A stretch of DNA of 24,632 nucleotides from Rhodanobacter sp. UBA5168 (GTDB taxonomy: Bacteria > Pseudomonadota > Gammaproteobacteria > Xanthomonadales > Rhodanobacteraceae): positions 1-24,632 of the forward strand of contig DHXA01000031.1 of the NCBI GenBank assembly GCA_002413455.1, given 5' to 3'. The translations under genes were made by a program, and so were the position numbers. Shown in pieces: positions 8,493 to 17,117 of this stretch; the first letter of the stretch is position 1; each line of letters begins with the position of its first letter. Below the pieces are notes generated by a model that was given only the letters and a program-made list of their open reading frames with translations, made no database searches and was not told the origin of the DNA.

Positions 8493-9761
8493 TCAGCCGT
8501 CGTCGTTGCCGCCGGCAGTCAGCAAGCGTGCATGCCCGAAGTGGCAGGCGAAGGTGGAGCCGACGCCCGGTGCACTCTCGATCTGCAACTGCGCCTGATG
8601 CAGGTTCAGCACGTGCTTGACGATCGACAGGCCAAGTCCGGTGCCGCCGCTGTCGCGCGAGCGGCTGGAGGATATCCGGTAAAAACGTTCGGTGAGCCGG
8701 GCCAGATGCGTGGCCGGAATGCCGAAACCGGTATCGCTGACCGAATACACTGCGCCGCCGGCTTCGCGCTGCCAGCGGATCGTGATGCTGCCGCCGGCCG
8801 GCGTGTAGCGCACCGCGTTGCTGACCAGGTTCGACAGTGCGCTGTGCAGGTCCTTCGGCGAGCCGAGCAGATCCGCCTCCGCGCTGGATTCGAGCACGAT
8901 CTGGTGGCGGCCCTGACTGAGTGCCTCGGCTTCCTTGCGCACGGTCGCCAGCAGCGATGCCATCGGTACCCGCTCGTCGGCGACCTGATGCTGGGTCTCC
9001 AGACGCGACAGCGTCAGCAGATCCTCGACGATCTGGCCCATCCGTTTCGATTGCACGCGCATCTCGCCCAGCACCGATGCCAGTTCCGGTACATCTTCCG
9101 GATCGAGCAGTTCGAGGTAGCCGTGGATCACCGTCAGCGGCGTGCGCAATTCGTGCGAGACATTGGCCACAAAGTCGCGGCGGATCTGTTCGAGCCGGTT
9201 CAGATGGCTGATATCGCGAGCCAGCAGCAGTTGTTCATGGTCTCCGAACGGCAGCATGCTGACGTTGATCTGGCTGTCTCCCCGGCCGGGCGCGGCAACG
9301 TCATTGAGCGGTTCCTGAGCACCGCGACGCAGCCAGTCGGTCAGCTCCGAACCGGCCAGCCGCTGCTGCAGCGGCGCGCCCCGATCCTGCGGCCGGTGCA
9401 GGCCGAGCAGATCTTCGGCGGCGTGATTGAACCAGCGTATCTGTTGCTGTCGATCGAGCAAGACCACAGCATCCGGCAACTGGCTGGCGGCGTTGCGCAG
9501 GTCACGCAGATTGGAGGCAATACGGCGGGAACGCGTCATGAAACGGTCATGCTGGAGTGGGCTGATGGCAGCGGATGCAGCCATCATGGACGGCGCTTGA
9601 TGACCGATTCGGGTCAGCAGCAAGACGACTTCCGCCACGGCGACCAGGGCGACGCCGGTGGCGACATGCCCGCCGGCAAGCCAGCCCAGCAGCGCGCCCG
9701 CGAGCAGGCCCCCGGCGAGGGCGGCAGGCAATTTCCAGGAAAGCGTTGCGGTTTGGGTCAT
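8493..9761 (-). CDS. phoR: Phosphate regulon sensor histidine kinase PhoR
   Basis: Inner-membrane sensor kinase that phosphorylates PhoB when phosphate is scarce, normally under control of the Pst transporter and PhoU (not in this window). The 422 residues show a hydrophobic hairpin at about 10-50, a linker, a PAS domain about 90-190 (ASQLPDAVVLLDRQQQIRWFN), the HisKA dimerisation helix FVANVSHELRTPLT with His203, and an HATPase domain with the N box LSNLVSNAVRYTP, DTGFGIP and GGTGLGLSIVKH. No periplasmic sensor domain is visible, as usual for PhoR. It begins 75 nt after phoB. Confidence 0.95.
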   Translation of the reverse strand: MTQTATLSWKLPAALAGGLLAGALLGWLAGGHVATGVALVAVAEVVLLLTRIGHQAPSMMAASAAISPLQHDRFMTRSRRIASNLRDLRNAASQLPDAVVLLDRQQQIRWFNHAAEDLLGLHRPQDRGAPLQQRLAGSELTDWLRRGAQEPLNDVAAPGRGDSQINVSMLPFGDHEQLLLARDISHLNRLEQIRRDFVANVSHELRTPLTVIHGYLELLDPEDVPELASVLGEMRVQSKRMGQIVEDLLTLSRLETQHQVADERVPMASLLATVRKEAEALSQGRHQIVLESSAEADLLGSPKDLHSALSNLVSNAVRYTPAGGSITIRWQREAGGAVYSVSDTGFGIPATHLARLTERFYRISSSRSRDSGGTGLGLSIVKHVLNLHQAQLQIESAPGVGSTFACHFGHARLLTAGGNDDG

Positions 9762-9836
9762 TCAGCGGTGGCACGACGTAGCTCGGGGCAGGCGCAGCAT
9801 CGGCAAAAGCCACTGCCGCCGCAAGCGCAGCGCAAT

Positions 9837-10526
9837 TCAGACGCTGGTGGAGAAGCGGTAGCCGGTGCCACGCACGGTCTGCACCAGGTCGTCCAGCTTC
9901 CATGGTTCCAGGGTCTTGCGCAGGCGGCGGATATGTACGTCGACGGTGCGCTCTTCCACGTAGACGCTGCCGCCCCAGACGTGGTCGAGTAGCTGCGTGC
10001 GCGAGTAGACGCGCTCGGGGTGGGTCATGAAAAAATACAGCAGGCGATATTCGGTGGGCCCGATCGGCACCGGTTCGTCGCCGGCAAACACCCGGTGTGC
10101 AGGGCCGTCGATGCGCAGGCCGCCCAGTTCGACCATGCCCGAGCCGTCGTCACCCTGGCTGCGCCGCAGCACGGCCTTGATCCGTGCGATCAGCTCGCGG
10201 GTGGAAAACGGTTTCACCACATAGTCGTCGACGCCGGCTTCCAGTCCGTTGACGCGATCCATTTCCTCACCGCGCGCGGTAAGCATGATGATCGGAATTT
10301 CGCGGCTGAGCTCTTCCTTGCGCAGGCGTCGGGCCAACTCCAGCCCGCTGGTGCCGGGCAGCATCCAGTCCAGCAGGATCAGGTCGGGCACCTGCTCGGC
10401 GATGGCCAGCTGGGCCGCGCGGGCGTCGGCGGCCTGCATCGCGTCCATGCCGGCCTTGCGCAGGGCAAACGCGATCATCTCGCGAATCGATGTTTCGTCT
10501 TCAACGATCAGGATGCGTTTGTGCAC
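9837..10526 (-). CDS. phoB: Phosphate regulon response regulator PhoB
   Basis: OmpR/PhoB-family transcription activator that binds Pho boxes. The receiver domain has the acidic pair E9-D10, phosphoacceptor D53 in LLDWMLPG, T83 and K105 (VVKPFS). The winged-helix domain (about 130-229) contains the family signature [14 protein letters not shown] and [17 protein letters not shown]. The start is GTG at 10526, giving [11 protein letters not shown]. There is no strong Shine-Dalgarno sequence, and I found no convincing Pho box in the 81 bp upstream, so autoregulation is not supported by what is visible. Confidence 0.96.
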   Translation of the reverse strand: MHKRILIVEDETSIREMIAFALRKAGMDAMQAADARAAQLAIAEQVPDLILLDWMLPGTSGLELARRLRKEELSREIPIIMLTARGEEMDRVNGLEAGVDDYVVKPFSTRELIARIKAVLRRSQGDDGSGMVELGGLRIDGPAHRVFAGDEPVPIGPTEYRLLYFFMTHPERVYSRTQLLDHVWGGSVYVEERTVDVHIRRLRKTLEPWKLDDLVQTVRGTGYRFSTSV

Positions 10527-10607
10527 GCCGTGGTCTGCCGGTGCTTGTGACGAGGATATTGCAACGCATGAATGTTACGCGTCGATGACATGCGTCGCAT
10601 GCTCCGG

Positions 10608-12308
10608 TCACCGTTGCGGCTCGATCGCGTCGGCGGGGCCGGCGCCGATGCCGAAGCACAGCCGCCCGCTGCAGCGGTCAGCGGGCCGCAGCTGCTGTCT
10701 GCCGTCCGGGTTGTCCTCGGTCTGGATCTTGCGTTTATGCAGTTCCAGCACCAGCGGCGTCAGTTCGGCGATGCGCGCCTGGATGCGCACCCGCGCGTAG
10801 TAGTCCAGGTCGTCGCGCTTGAGCAACCGCTTGAGCTGTTCCATCGCATCGAATGGACGGCCGGCATAGTAGCTGGCGTCGGCGAAGGCTTCGCCGGCGC
10901 GTACGCTGTCGCCGGCCTTGTCGCTGGCACGGGCGTAGGTGCTGTAGATCTCCGGTTCGCTGGCGTTGTCCAGCAGCGGTCGCAACAGGTCGGCGGCCAG
11001 GCGGGCCTGATCCTTGCTGCCATCGGCGGTGAGGGCCTTGGCGTAGGCGAGCGCCACCGCGCGATTGCGCGGCGATTGAATATTGAGCGCGTTGTAGATC
11101 GCCAGCGCTGCGGCATGTTGCCCGGCCTGCAGGCGGGCGTCGGCCAGCGCCAGTTTCAGGATCAGATTGTCCGGGGCGGACTGCAACAGCGGCTGCAGCT
11201 GTTCGATGGCCTGCGCACCACGGCCGCTGCGGGTGAGGGCCAGCGCATAGCCGTAGCGGTTGGCCGGGGTGTCGAAGCCGTGCTGGTTCTGCAAATTGGA
11301 ACCGTAGTAGATCGCCTGCTTGAGGGCATCGCCGGCCAGTACCCGCGTGCGTTCGCGCATCAACGCGTAGGTGTTCACGCTGCCGGTGCTAGGTGCCAGC
11401 AGCAACGTGGTGGGATCTTTCACGAAGGGAATCGGCGCGGTGCTTCTCTGCCACTGCAGCTTGTCGATACCGTTGCCGGAGGGACGCAATTTCTGGGCAG
11501 CGACCAGGGTGGCCGCCCGCGCCTTGGCGTCGCTGATTCGCATGGTGGTCACCGGATGGGTCTGCAGCAGTGCCGGCACGTCCAGCCCGCCGGCGCCGGC
11601 GCTCATCGCGTCTTCCATGCGCTGAAAAAAGCCCGCCATCGCATTCGGGTCGAAGCCGGCGTTGGCCAGCGTCTGGATGCCTACGCGGTCGGCCTCGATC
11701 TCGTCCTTGCGCGTGAAGTTGATCGATTTTTGCGCGAGCAAGCCCTGGCCGCCGGCCAGCACGGCCACGGGCGCGTCGCCGCTGTGGCTGCCGGCGCCCG
11801 CGACAATCGCGCCCAGCAGGACCAGCGCCATCAGTGGCGCGTCCTTCTTGGAATCCTCGAATGCGCGTTGCAGGTGGCTTTGCGTGATGTGGCCGATTTC
11901 GTGGGCGATCACGCCGGCCAGTTCGCTCTCGTCCTGTGTGATCGTCAGCAGCCCGGAATTCACCGCGATATAGCCACCCGGTGCGGCAAACGCGTTGATC
12001 TCCGGGTCCTTGACGATGAAGAACCCGAAATGGTCCTTGGGTTTGTCGCTGCTGGCGACCAGCCGATACCCGAGATCGTTGATGTAATCGTCCAGCAGCG
12101 GGTCATCGACCACCATGTCCAGCGCACGCATCTGGCGCAGCATCGAGGCGCCGTAGTCCTGCGCTTCCTGCGGCGAAATCAGTGCGTTCGCCGAGCTGCC
12201 CAGGTCGGGCAGGCGCACATTGTCCTGCGCGCCAGCGGGGCCGACCAGCGCAGCGCTGATCAAGGCCGTCAGCAGGCGGGGGAGGAGGCGTCGTGGTGCC
12301 ATGGTCAT
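10608..12308 (-). CDS. bepA: M48-family metalloprotease with TPR repeats (BepA-like)
   Basis: Probable periplasmic zinc protease/chaperone that assists outer-membrane assembly (LptD, BAM substrates) and removes stalled proteins. A signal peptide ends near residue 27 (AALVGPAGA, then QD). The peptidase domain has the zinc motif HEIGH (His136, Glu137, His140) and the third ligand Glu205 in EIEADRVG, with the M48 pattern PEINAFAAPGGYIAVNSGLL. From about 340 to 530 come helical TPR-like repeats. At 566 residues it is longer than E. coli BepA (about 490); the last 30 residues are low complexity. ATG codons at 12308 and 12302 are both possible. It lies 81 nt upstream of phoB on the same strand. Confidence 0.92.
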   Translation of the reverse strand: MTMAPRRLLPRLLTALISAALVGPAGAQDNVRLPDLGSSANALISPQEAQDYGASMLRQMRALDMVVDDPLLDDYINDLGYRLVASSDKPKDHFGFFIVKDPEINAFAAPGGYIAVNSGLLTITQDESELAGVIAHEIGHITQSHLQRAFEDSKKDAPLMALVLLGAIVAGAGSHSGDAPVAVLAGGQGLLAQKSINFTRKDEIEADRVGIQTLANAGFDPNAMAGFFQRMEDAMSAGAGGLDVPALLQTHPVTTMRISDAKARAATLVAAQKLRPSGNGIDKLQWQRSTAPIPFVKDPTTLLLAPSTGSVNTYALMRERTRVLAGDALKQAIYYGSNLQNQHGFDTPANRYGYALALTRSGRGAQAIEQLQPLLQSAPDNLILKLALADARLQAGQHAAALAIYNALNIQSPRNRAVALAYAKALTADGSKDQARLAADLLRPLLDNASEPEIYSTYARASDKAGDSVRAGEAFADASYYAGRPFDAMEQLKRLLKRDDLDYYARVRIQARIAELTPLVLELHKRKIQTEDNPDGRQQLRPADRCSGRLCFGIGAGPADAIEPQR

Positions 12309-12431
12309 AGGTTGGGCGACAATAGCATTGAGACCGTGCTTTGCCGCATCGGTTCACGGGCTGGCTGCTTGAGCTGATGGCGGTTCGGCCCCATTTGATG
12401 ATGGTCTTTCCCCAAGTTGCGGAGTGTCGTG

Positions 12432-12695
12432 ATGTCCAAGATCGAGGTCTATTCCACGGCGGTATGCCCGTACTGCGTGGCGGCCAAGAACCTGCTCAAG
12501 TCCAAGGGGCTGGAGTGGAGTGAAGTGCGCGTCGATACCGACCCGGTACAGCGCGATGCGATGCTGGCGCGCAGCGGCGGTCGCCGCACGGTGCCGCAGA
12601 TCTTCGTCAACGACCAGTATGTGGGGGGCTATGACGACTTGGTCGCGGCCGATCGCAGCGGCAAGCTGGCGCAACTGCTGGAGAACATCGCATGA
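12432..12695 (+). CDS. grxC: Glutaredoxin 3 (GrxC-type)
   Basis: Small glutathione-dependent dithiol oxidoreductase of the cytoplasm. The 87-residue protein has the dithiol site CPYC (Cys12, Cys15), the cis-proline motif TVPQIF and the glutathione-binding GGYDD, the full GrxC pattern. ATG at 12432 follows GGAG (12421-12424) by 7 nt. Its last codons overlap the next gene as ATGA, indicating translational coupling to the AhpD-like protein. Divergent from the bepA gene across a 123-bp gap. Confidence 0.94.
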   Translation: MSKIEVYSTAVCPYCVAAKNLLKSKGLEWSEVRVDTDPVQRDAMLARSGGRRTVPQIFVNDQYVGGYDDLVAADRSGKLAQLLENIA

Positions 12696-13072
12696 GCGAC
12701 AAGCTCGCCGAATTCAGCGCGTTCCGCCAGCGCATGAACGAGCGCATCCTGGCCGAGGACAATCAGGTCGTGCGTCGCTTCTTCGCACTCGACACGCAGA
12801 CCTACAAGGCTGGTGCGCTGGACGTGAAGACCAAGGAGATGCTCGGCCTGGTCGCCTCGCTGGTGCTGCGTTGCGACGATTGCATCAGTTACCACGTGGC
12901 TCAGTGCAAGGAAGCCGGCGTCGAGCGAGATGCCTTTTTCGAGGTGTTCAGCGTGGGTCTGGTGGTGGGCGGGTCGATCGTGATCCCGCACCTGCGCCGC
13001 GCGGTGGACCTGCTCGACCAGCTTGAGTCCGATAGCGACAACGATACGGCCGCCTGCGCCGACCACGCCTGA
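12692..13072 (+). CDS. Carboxymuconolactone decarboxylase / AhpD-family protein
   Basis: A 126-residue helical protein with the CMD/AhpD redox motif CDDCISYH (Cys61, Cys64, His68), as in alkylhydroperoxidase-like proteins that reduce peroxides or serve as thiol reductants. The middle TKEMLGLVASLVLRC and later VVGGSIVIPHLRRAVDLL fit the family's core helices. The C-terminal tail is acidic. The start codon lies inside the last codon of grxC (ATGA overlap), so the two are made together; glutaredoxin or glutathione may recycle its cysteines, which is inference. The true substrate cannot be told from sequence. Confidence 0.85.
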   Translation: MSDKLAEFSAFRQRMNERILAEDNQVVRRFFALDTQTYKAGALDVKTKEMLGLVASLVLRCDDCISYHVAQCKEAGVERDAFFEVFSVGLVVGGSIVIPHLRRAVDLLDQLESDSDNDTAACADHA

Positions 13073-13282
13073 TGCCGTGTTTCAGCGGCTGACCCGGATG
13101 GCCGGGCAGCGCTCGATCGTCTGCGGCTTTCTGCAATGCTGCGTGCGAGTATTTTCAACGCGTTGCGGGAGCCGCGCCCTGTTCGCGTGATGCCGTATCG
13201 GCGATAATCAGCAGGTTTCAGCACGTGCCCGTTCCCCATTGGCATGTACTGCTCGCAAGTTTCCGTTTCAAGGAGTTTCCCC

Positions 13283-14296
13283 ATGAGCAAGACAATTGCC
13301 GTGATCCCGGGCGATGGCATCGGCCCGGAGATCATGACTGCCACGCTGCGCGTGCTCGACGCACTGGATTGCGGCCTGACCTACGATTTCGTCGACGCCG
13401 GCATGGTCGCGCTGGAGAAGCACGGCGATCTGCTGCCCAAGGCCACGCTGGACAAGATCGCCGAGCACAGGGTGGCGCTGAAAGGTCCGCTGACCACGCC
13501 GATCGGCGACGGCTTCACCTCGGTCAACGTGACCTTGCGCCGGCATTTCGACCTGTACGCGAACGTGCGCCCGGCGATCAGTTTCCCGGGCACCAAGTCG
13601 CGCTACGAGAACATCGACATCATCACCGTGCGCGAGAACACCGAGGGCGCCTACCGTTCCGAGGGGCAGACCCTGTCCGCCGACGGCGAGATCGCCGAGT
13701 CGGTCGCGCGCAATACCCGCAAGGGCAGCACGCGCATCGTGCGCTATGCATTCGAGCTGGCGGTGAAGAAGGGCCGCAAGAAAGTCACCGCAGTGCACAA
13801 GGCGAACATCCTGAAGACCAGTTCGGGCCTGTTCCTCAACGTGGCGCGCGAAATCGCGAAGGAGTACCCGCAGATCGAGTTCAGCGAGATGATCGTGGAC
13901 AACGCCTGCATGCAGCTGGTGATGAAGCCCGAGCAGTTCGACGTGATCGTCACCACCAACCTGTTCGGCGACATCCTGTCCGACCTGTGTGCCGGCCTGG
14001 TCGGCGGCCTCGGCCTGGCGCCGGGAGACAACATCGGCGAGCACGCGGCGATCTTCGAAGCGGTGCACGGCTCGGCGCCGGACATCGCCGGCAAGGGCAT
14101 CGCCAATCCGTGCGCGCTGCTGCTGGCCGCGGCCGACATGCTCGATTATCTGGACATGGTGGCCAAGGGCGACCAGCTGCGCCGGGCGATCCGCGCCACG
14201 GTGGAGCTGGACCATGCGCAGGTCACCCCCGACCTCGGCGGCAAGGGCAGCACGGACAGCTTTGCCGACGCGATCGTGAAGCGCATCAAGGGTTGA
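13283..14296 (+). CDS. NAD-dependent isocitrate dehydrogenase (decarboxylating)
   Basis: Oxidises isocitrate to 2-oxoglutarate in the TCA cycle. The 337-residue protein belongs to the isocitrate/isopropylmalate dehydrogenase family. Isocitrate-binding residues are seen in SVNVTLRR (Ser80, Asn82, Arg86) and Arg96. Catalytic Tyr124 (ENTEGAY) and Lys173 (VHKAN), and metal-binding Asp206, Asp230 and Asp234, are present. At the cofactor site HGSAPDIAG carries Asp267-Ile268, the NAD pattern, instead of the Lys-Tyr pair of NADP enzymes. Homoisocitrate dehydrogenase is a less likely alternative. ATG at 13283 follows AGGAG by 7 nt. A -10-like GATAAT lies at 13203-13208 without a good -35. It is ended by a strong terminator. 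Confidence 0.92.
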   Translation: MSKTIAVIPGDGIGPEIMTATLRVLDALDCGLTYDFVDAGMVALEKHGDLLPKATLDKIAEHRVALKGPLTTPIGDGFTSVNVTLRRHFDLYANVRPAISFPGTKSRYENIDIITVRENTEGAYRSEGQTLSADGEIAESVARNTRKGSTRIVRYAFELAVKKGRKKVTAVHKANILKTSSGLFLNVAREIAKEYPQIEFSEMIVDNACMQLVMKPEQFDVIVTTNLFGDILSDLCAGLVGGLGLAPGDNIGEHAAIFEAVHGSAPDIAGKGIANPCALLLAAADMLDYLDMVAKGDQLRRAIRATVELDHAQVTPDLGGKGSTDSFADAIVKRIKG

Positions 14297-14318
14297 ACCA
14301 CCCTTCGTTCCCCGGAAG

Positions 14319-14345
14319 GGCCGCGGCATGACCGCGGCCTTTTTA
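14319..14345 (+). terminator. Rho-independent terminator of isocitrate dehydrogenase
   Basis: GGCCGCGG (14319-14326), loop CATGA, CCGCGGCC (14332-14339), then TTTTT. A perfect 8-bp stem 23 nt after the stop codon. Confidence 0.92.
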
Positions 14346-14426
14346 TTGGATCAATCATGATCGAGCGGATAGGATTCTTGATCGGGGCCGTGCTCTGGAC
14401 GAACCTGCAAGCGCCGATCTCCGGCG

Positions 14427-15584
14427 ATGCCATGCGCCTCCCGGATTCCTTTGATGCCAGCATCCGCCATTGCCAACCAGGCTTACCTGTTCTGGGTGTT
14501 CGTCTACATCGCCGCCGCGGTGCAGGCAGCGCTGCTGGCGTTGGCGCTGTGGCGGCGGCCGATCAATGCCGAAGCGAACCGGGTGCTGGCGGTCTGGGTG
14601 GCGCTGACCGGCCTGGATCTGCTGGTCAAGGCGGTGTACTGGGACTCGCTGTCGCCTGAGTGGTTCAGGGCGTACCGCTTCGTCGCGCTGTTTCCATTCC
14701 TCTATGGCAGCCTGTTCTACGTCTATGTGCGCGCGCTGATCGAGGCCAGCGGTTTTCGCCTGCGCGATGGCGTGCATCTGCTCGGTTTCGGGGTAATGCT
14801 GGCGCTGAATGCGCACGTCCTGCTGATGAGCGAGCAGCAGATGCAGGCGCTGTCGGCACGCTGGGTGGCGGGCGAGAAGAGCATCGGTTCGTGGTTCGAC
14901 GTCCCGCTGTTCGTCTACGGCCTGTCCTACGTGGCGGCCGCGCTGGTACGCGTGCATCGCTACCGCCGCCGCCTGCGCGAGCGGCGCTCGGATGCCGATC
15001 GCCTGTCGCTGCGCTGGATCGATGTGATGGCTACTTGCCAGGTCGTCATCTGGGCCATCGCCACGACGCAGTGGCTGGCGGTGGTGCCAGGCATCGACTA
15101 TCGCCTGCTGTTCGGCGCGGTCGCTGCGTGGGTGTGCGTGGTGGGCTGGTTCAGCCTGGGTCAGCCGCCGGTGGTGAGCGAACCGGCAGCGGTGGTCGAG
15201 GAGAACGCGGCGCCGGATCCGGCCGATGACGATGCGCGGTTCCCCGCGGTGGAGGCGCGCTTGTCGCAATTGATGCTGGGCGACGCCGCGCTTTACCGGG
15301 AGCCGGCGCTCACCATCGGACAGGTCGCCAAGCGCAGCGGTTATCCGGAGTACCTGGTATCGGCGGTGATCAACCGGCGCTTCGGCGGCACGTTCTGGGA
15401 TTACATCAACCGCCTGCGGGTCGAGGCGGTGCGTGCCTGTCTCGCCGATCCCGAGGACGCGCGTACCCTTCTCGACATCGCCTACGATTGCGGTTTCACC
15501 TCGAAGTCGACCTTCAACGCCGCCTTCAAGCGGCAGGTGGGCGAGACGCCAAGCAGCTACCGCAAAACGGCAGCGGCAATGTAG
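14427..15584 (+). CDS. Membrane-anchored AraC-family transcriptional regulator
   Basis: The N-terminal 240 residues form about seven hydrophobic segments (roughly 20-42, 47-68, 82-103, 115-133, 160-177, 198-217 and 226-244). An acidic, Ala/Pro-rich linker follows, then a C-terminal AraC-type double helix-turn-helix (LTIGQVAKRSGYPEYLVSAVINRRFGG and LLDIAYDCGFTSKSTFNAAFKR) ending in the family's GETPSSYR. So it is a DNA-binding protein tethered to the inner membrane, presumably with the helices as sensor; the signal is unknown. ATG at 14427 is used, and ATG at 14454 is equally plausible because neither has a clear ribosome site. It converges on the serine hydrolase gene, with 16 bp between stops, and may control it. 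Confidence 0.85.
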   Translation: MPCASRIPLMPASAIANQAYLFWVFVYIAAAVQAALLALALWRRPINAEANRVLAVWVALTGLDLLVKAVYWDSLSPEWFRAYRFVALFPFLYGSLFYVYVRALIEASGFRLRDGVHLLGFGVMLALNAHVLLMSEQQMQALSARWVAGEKSIGSWFDVPLFVYGLSYVAAALVRVHRYRRRLRERRSDADRLSLRWIDVMATCQVVIWAIATTQWLAVVPGIDYRLLFGAVAAWVCVVGWFSLGQPPVVSEPAAVVEENAAPDPADDDARFPAVEARLSQLMLGDAALYREPALTIGQVAKRSGYPEYLVSAVINRRFGGTFWDYINRLRVEAVRACLADPEDARTLLDIAYDCGFTSKSTFNAAFKRQVGETPSSYRKTAAAM

Positions 15585-15600
15585 CCGCCGCAGCGAACGG

Positions 15601-16992
15601 TTACGGTTGCGCCGGCTGACGATGCAACGCGGCAATGATCGCAGCGACCATGTCACCGGTGCCCGTGCCGTAGTCGATCGAGATGCCCATGCGCACCACC
15701 ACCAGGTGCTCCGACGGCACGATCACCACGTACTGACCCAGCGCGCCGCGCGCGTAGTACATGTCCTTCGGCAGCTGCGGCATGCCCCAGGGCGCATTCC
15801 ATACCGGTACGCTGCCTTCGTTCACCAGGTTCGTCCAGAAGCCGGCACCATAGCCGCTCTTCAGCGTCTGCGAATGGCTGTAGGCGGCCCAGCCCTCGGG
15901 CAGGATGCGCTTCCCGTCCACCACGCCGTCGTCGAGATAGAGCTGGCCGAAGCGGGCGAAGTCGCACGCCGAGGCGTAGATGTTGCTCGATCCGACCGGC
16001 GTGCCGGTGGCATCGGTCTCGATGACGGCGCTGCGCATGCCCAGTGGCCCGAACAGCTCGCTGCGCGCGAAGCGTTCGGCGTCGCTGGCGGCGCCGCCGG
16101 CCGCATCGTGGATCATCCGCGACAGCAGCACGTAGCCAAGGTTGCTGTAACCCCATGCAGTGCCGGGCGCATGATCCAGCGGCGTCCGCGCCGCATAGGC
16201 AGCCATGTCCGGTTCGAGGAACAGCATGCGCGTCATCGGGCTGATCGCGCCGTCGGTTTCATCGAACGGCAGGCCGCTGTCCATCCGCAACAGCTGGTCG
16301 ACGGTGATGGCGCGATGCGGATCCGTCGGGGAACGCCAGGCAGGGATCGGCGCGGGCTGGTCCAGCCGCAGCTTGCCCTCGCGTACGAGGATGCCGATCA
16401 GGGCATTGACCACCGACTTCGTCAGCGAGTGGGCCCAGATGGGCGTGTCGGGCCCGTAGCCCGCGGCGTAGCGCTCGGCGATCAGCTGGCCGTCGTGCAG
16501 CACCACCACGGCCTTGGTCAGCCGGGGGTGGGAAGGGTCCGGTTCGGCGAAAGCGAGGTCGATTGCGTGGCGGATCGCAGGGTCGGTCGGCTCGACCCGG
16601 TTCGCCGGATAGGCGCTGGCGATCGGTGCGGTCCTGAAGCCGGCTGCCTCCGGTACTGTGCCCTCGCCGTGCGCCAGCAGGCAGCCCAGCCCTTCGCGAT
16701 ACACCGCCCGCGCGGTGAAGCCGCCCAGCATGGAGGTGCGCACTTCATGCCTGGCGCGGTCCACCTCGTAATGGAGCGCCCAGCCGATGCCGCGCATCAT
16801 CGGCAGCTGCTCCTCGGCGAACATCCGGTCGGGGTCGAGCCGCGCCAGGAACACCGTGGCGCAGAGCGAGCGGCTGACCGAGCCGGTCGCGGTGCGGAAG
16901 AGGTCCTTGCCGATAGTGCCGATCCAGATGGCACCGGCAAGCAGGAGAACAAGCAGGGTGACGAGGGTGATTTTCAGAAAGCGCAGAGCCAT
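15601..16992 (-). CDS. Membrane-anchored serine hydrolase of the beta-lactamase/class C family
   Basis: A 463-residue protein with an N-terminal membrane anchor (about residues 5-28) and a penicillin-binding-protein-like domain. The nucleophile motif is SLTK (Ser189, Lys192) within WAHSLTKSVVNALIG, followed by the second motif YSN (Tyr283-Asn285, GYSNLGYVL) and typical class C features (LLRMDSGLPF, FGPLGM). The third KTG-like motif is not obvious. Relatives include esterases, D-aminopeptidases and EstB-like enzymes, so antibiotic hydrolysis should not be assumed. ATG at 16992 was chosen because it begins the membrane helix; the frame stays open for 135 codons upstream, but that part is arginine/proline-rich and overlaps the DUF393 gene. 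No regulator other than the convergent AraC gene is nearby. Confidence 0.87.
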   Translation of the reverse strand: MALRFLKITLVTLLVLLLAGAIWIGTIGKDLFRTATGSVSRSLCATVFLARLDPDRMFAEEQLPMMRGIGWALHYEVDRARHEVRTSMLGGFTARAVYREGLGCLLAHGEGTVPEAAGFRTAPIASAYPANRVEPTDPAIRHAIDLAFAEPDPSHPRLTKAVVVLHDGQLIAERYAAGYGPDTPIWAHSLTKSVVNALIGILVREGKLRLDQPAPIPAWRSPTDPHRAITVDQLLRMDSGLPFDETDGAISPMTRMLFLEPDMAAYAARTPLDHAPGTAWGYSNLGYVLLSRMIHDAAGGAASDAERFARSELFGPLGMRSAVIETDATGTPVGSSNIYASACDFARFGQLYLDDGVVDGKRILPEGWAAYSHSQTLKSGYGAGFWTNLVNEGSVPVWNAPWGMPQLPKDMYYARGALGQYVVIVPSEHLVVVRMGISIDYGTGTGDMVAAIIAALHRQPAQP

Positions 16993-17117
16993 GGTGATCC
17001 GCCGGGTCGGTTGGTCGTGGCGGCCAGCATGGAAGGCGCGGGATCGGCGATCGTCCGGTCCGGCGGAATCGTACGGCGATGAAGCGTCTGGCGGGTGCGA
17101 TCCGCCCGGCTCGGACG

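Noticed and set aside
6321..9992. A 1223-codon plus-strand open frame opposite ppk and phoR
   Set aside because: It is an antisense shadow of high-GC genes, with low-complexity composition and no recognisable domain, while the minus strand encodes unmistakable PPK1 and PhoR.
10527..10607. Possible Pho box (ATGTCAT followed by weaker half-sites on the minus strand) ahead of phoB
   Set aside because: Only one 7-bp half-site is convincing; the second, 11 bp on, matches about half of the consensus, too little to call.
13093..13106. CCCGG-ATGG-CCGGG hairpin after the first AhpD-like gene
   Set aside because: A 5-bp stem without a T tract; not enough for a terminator.
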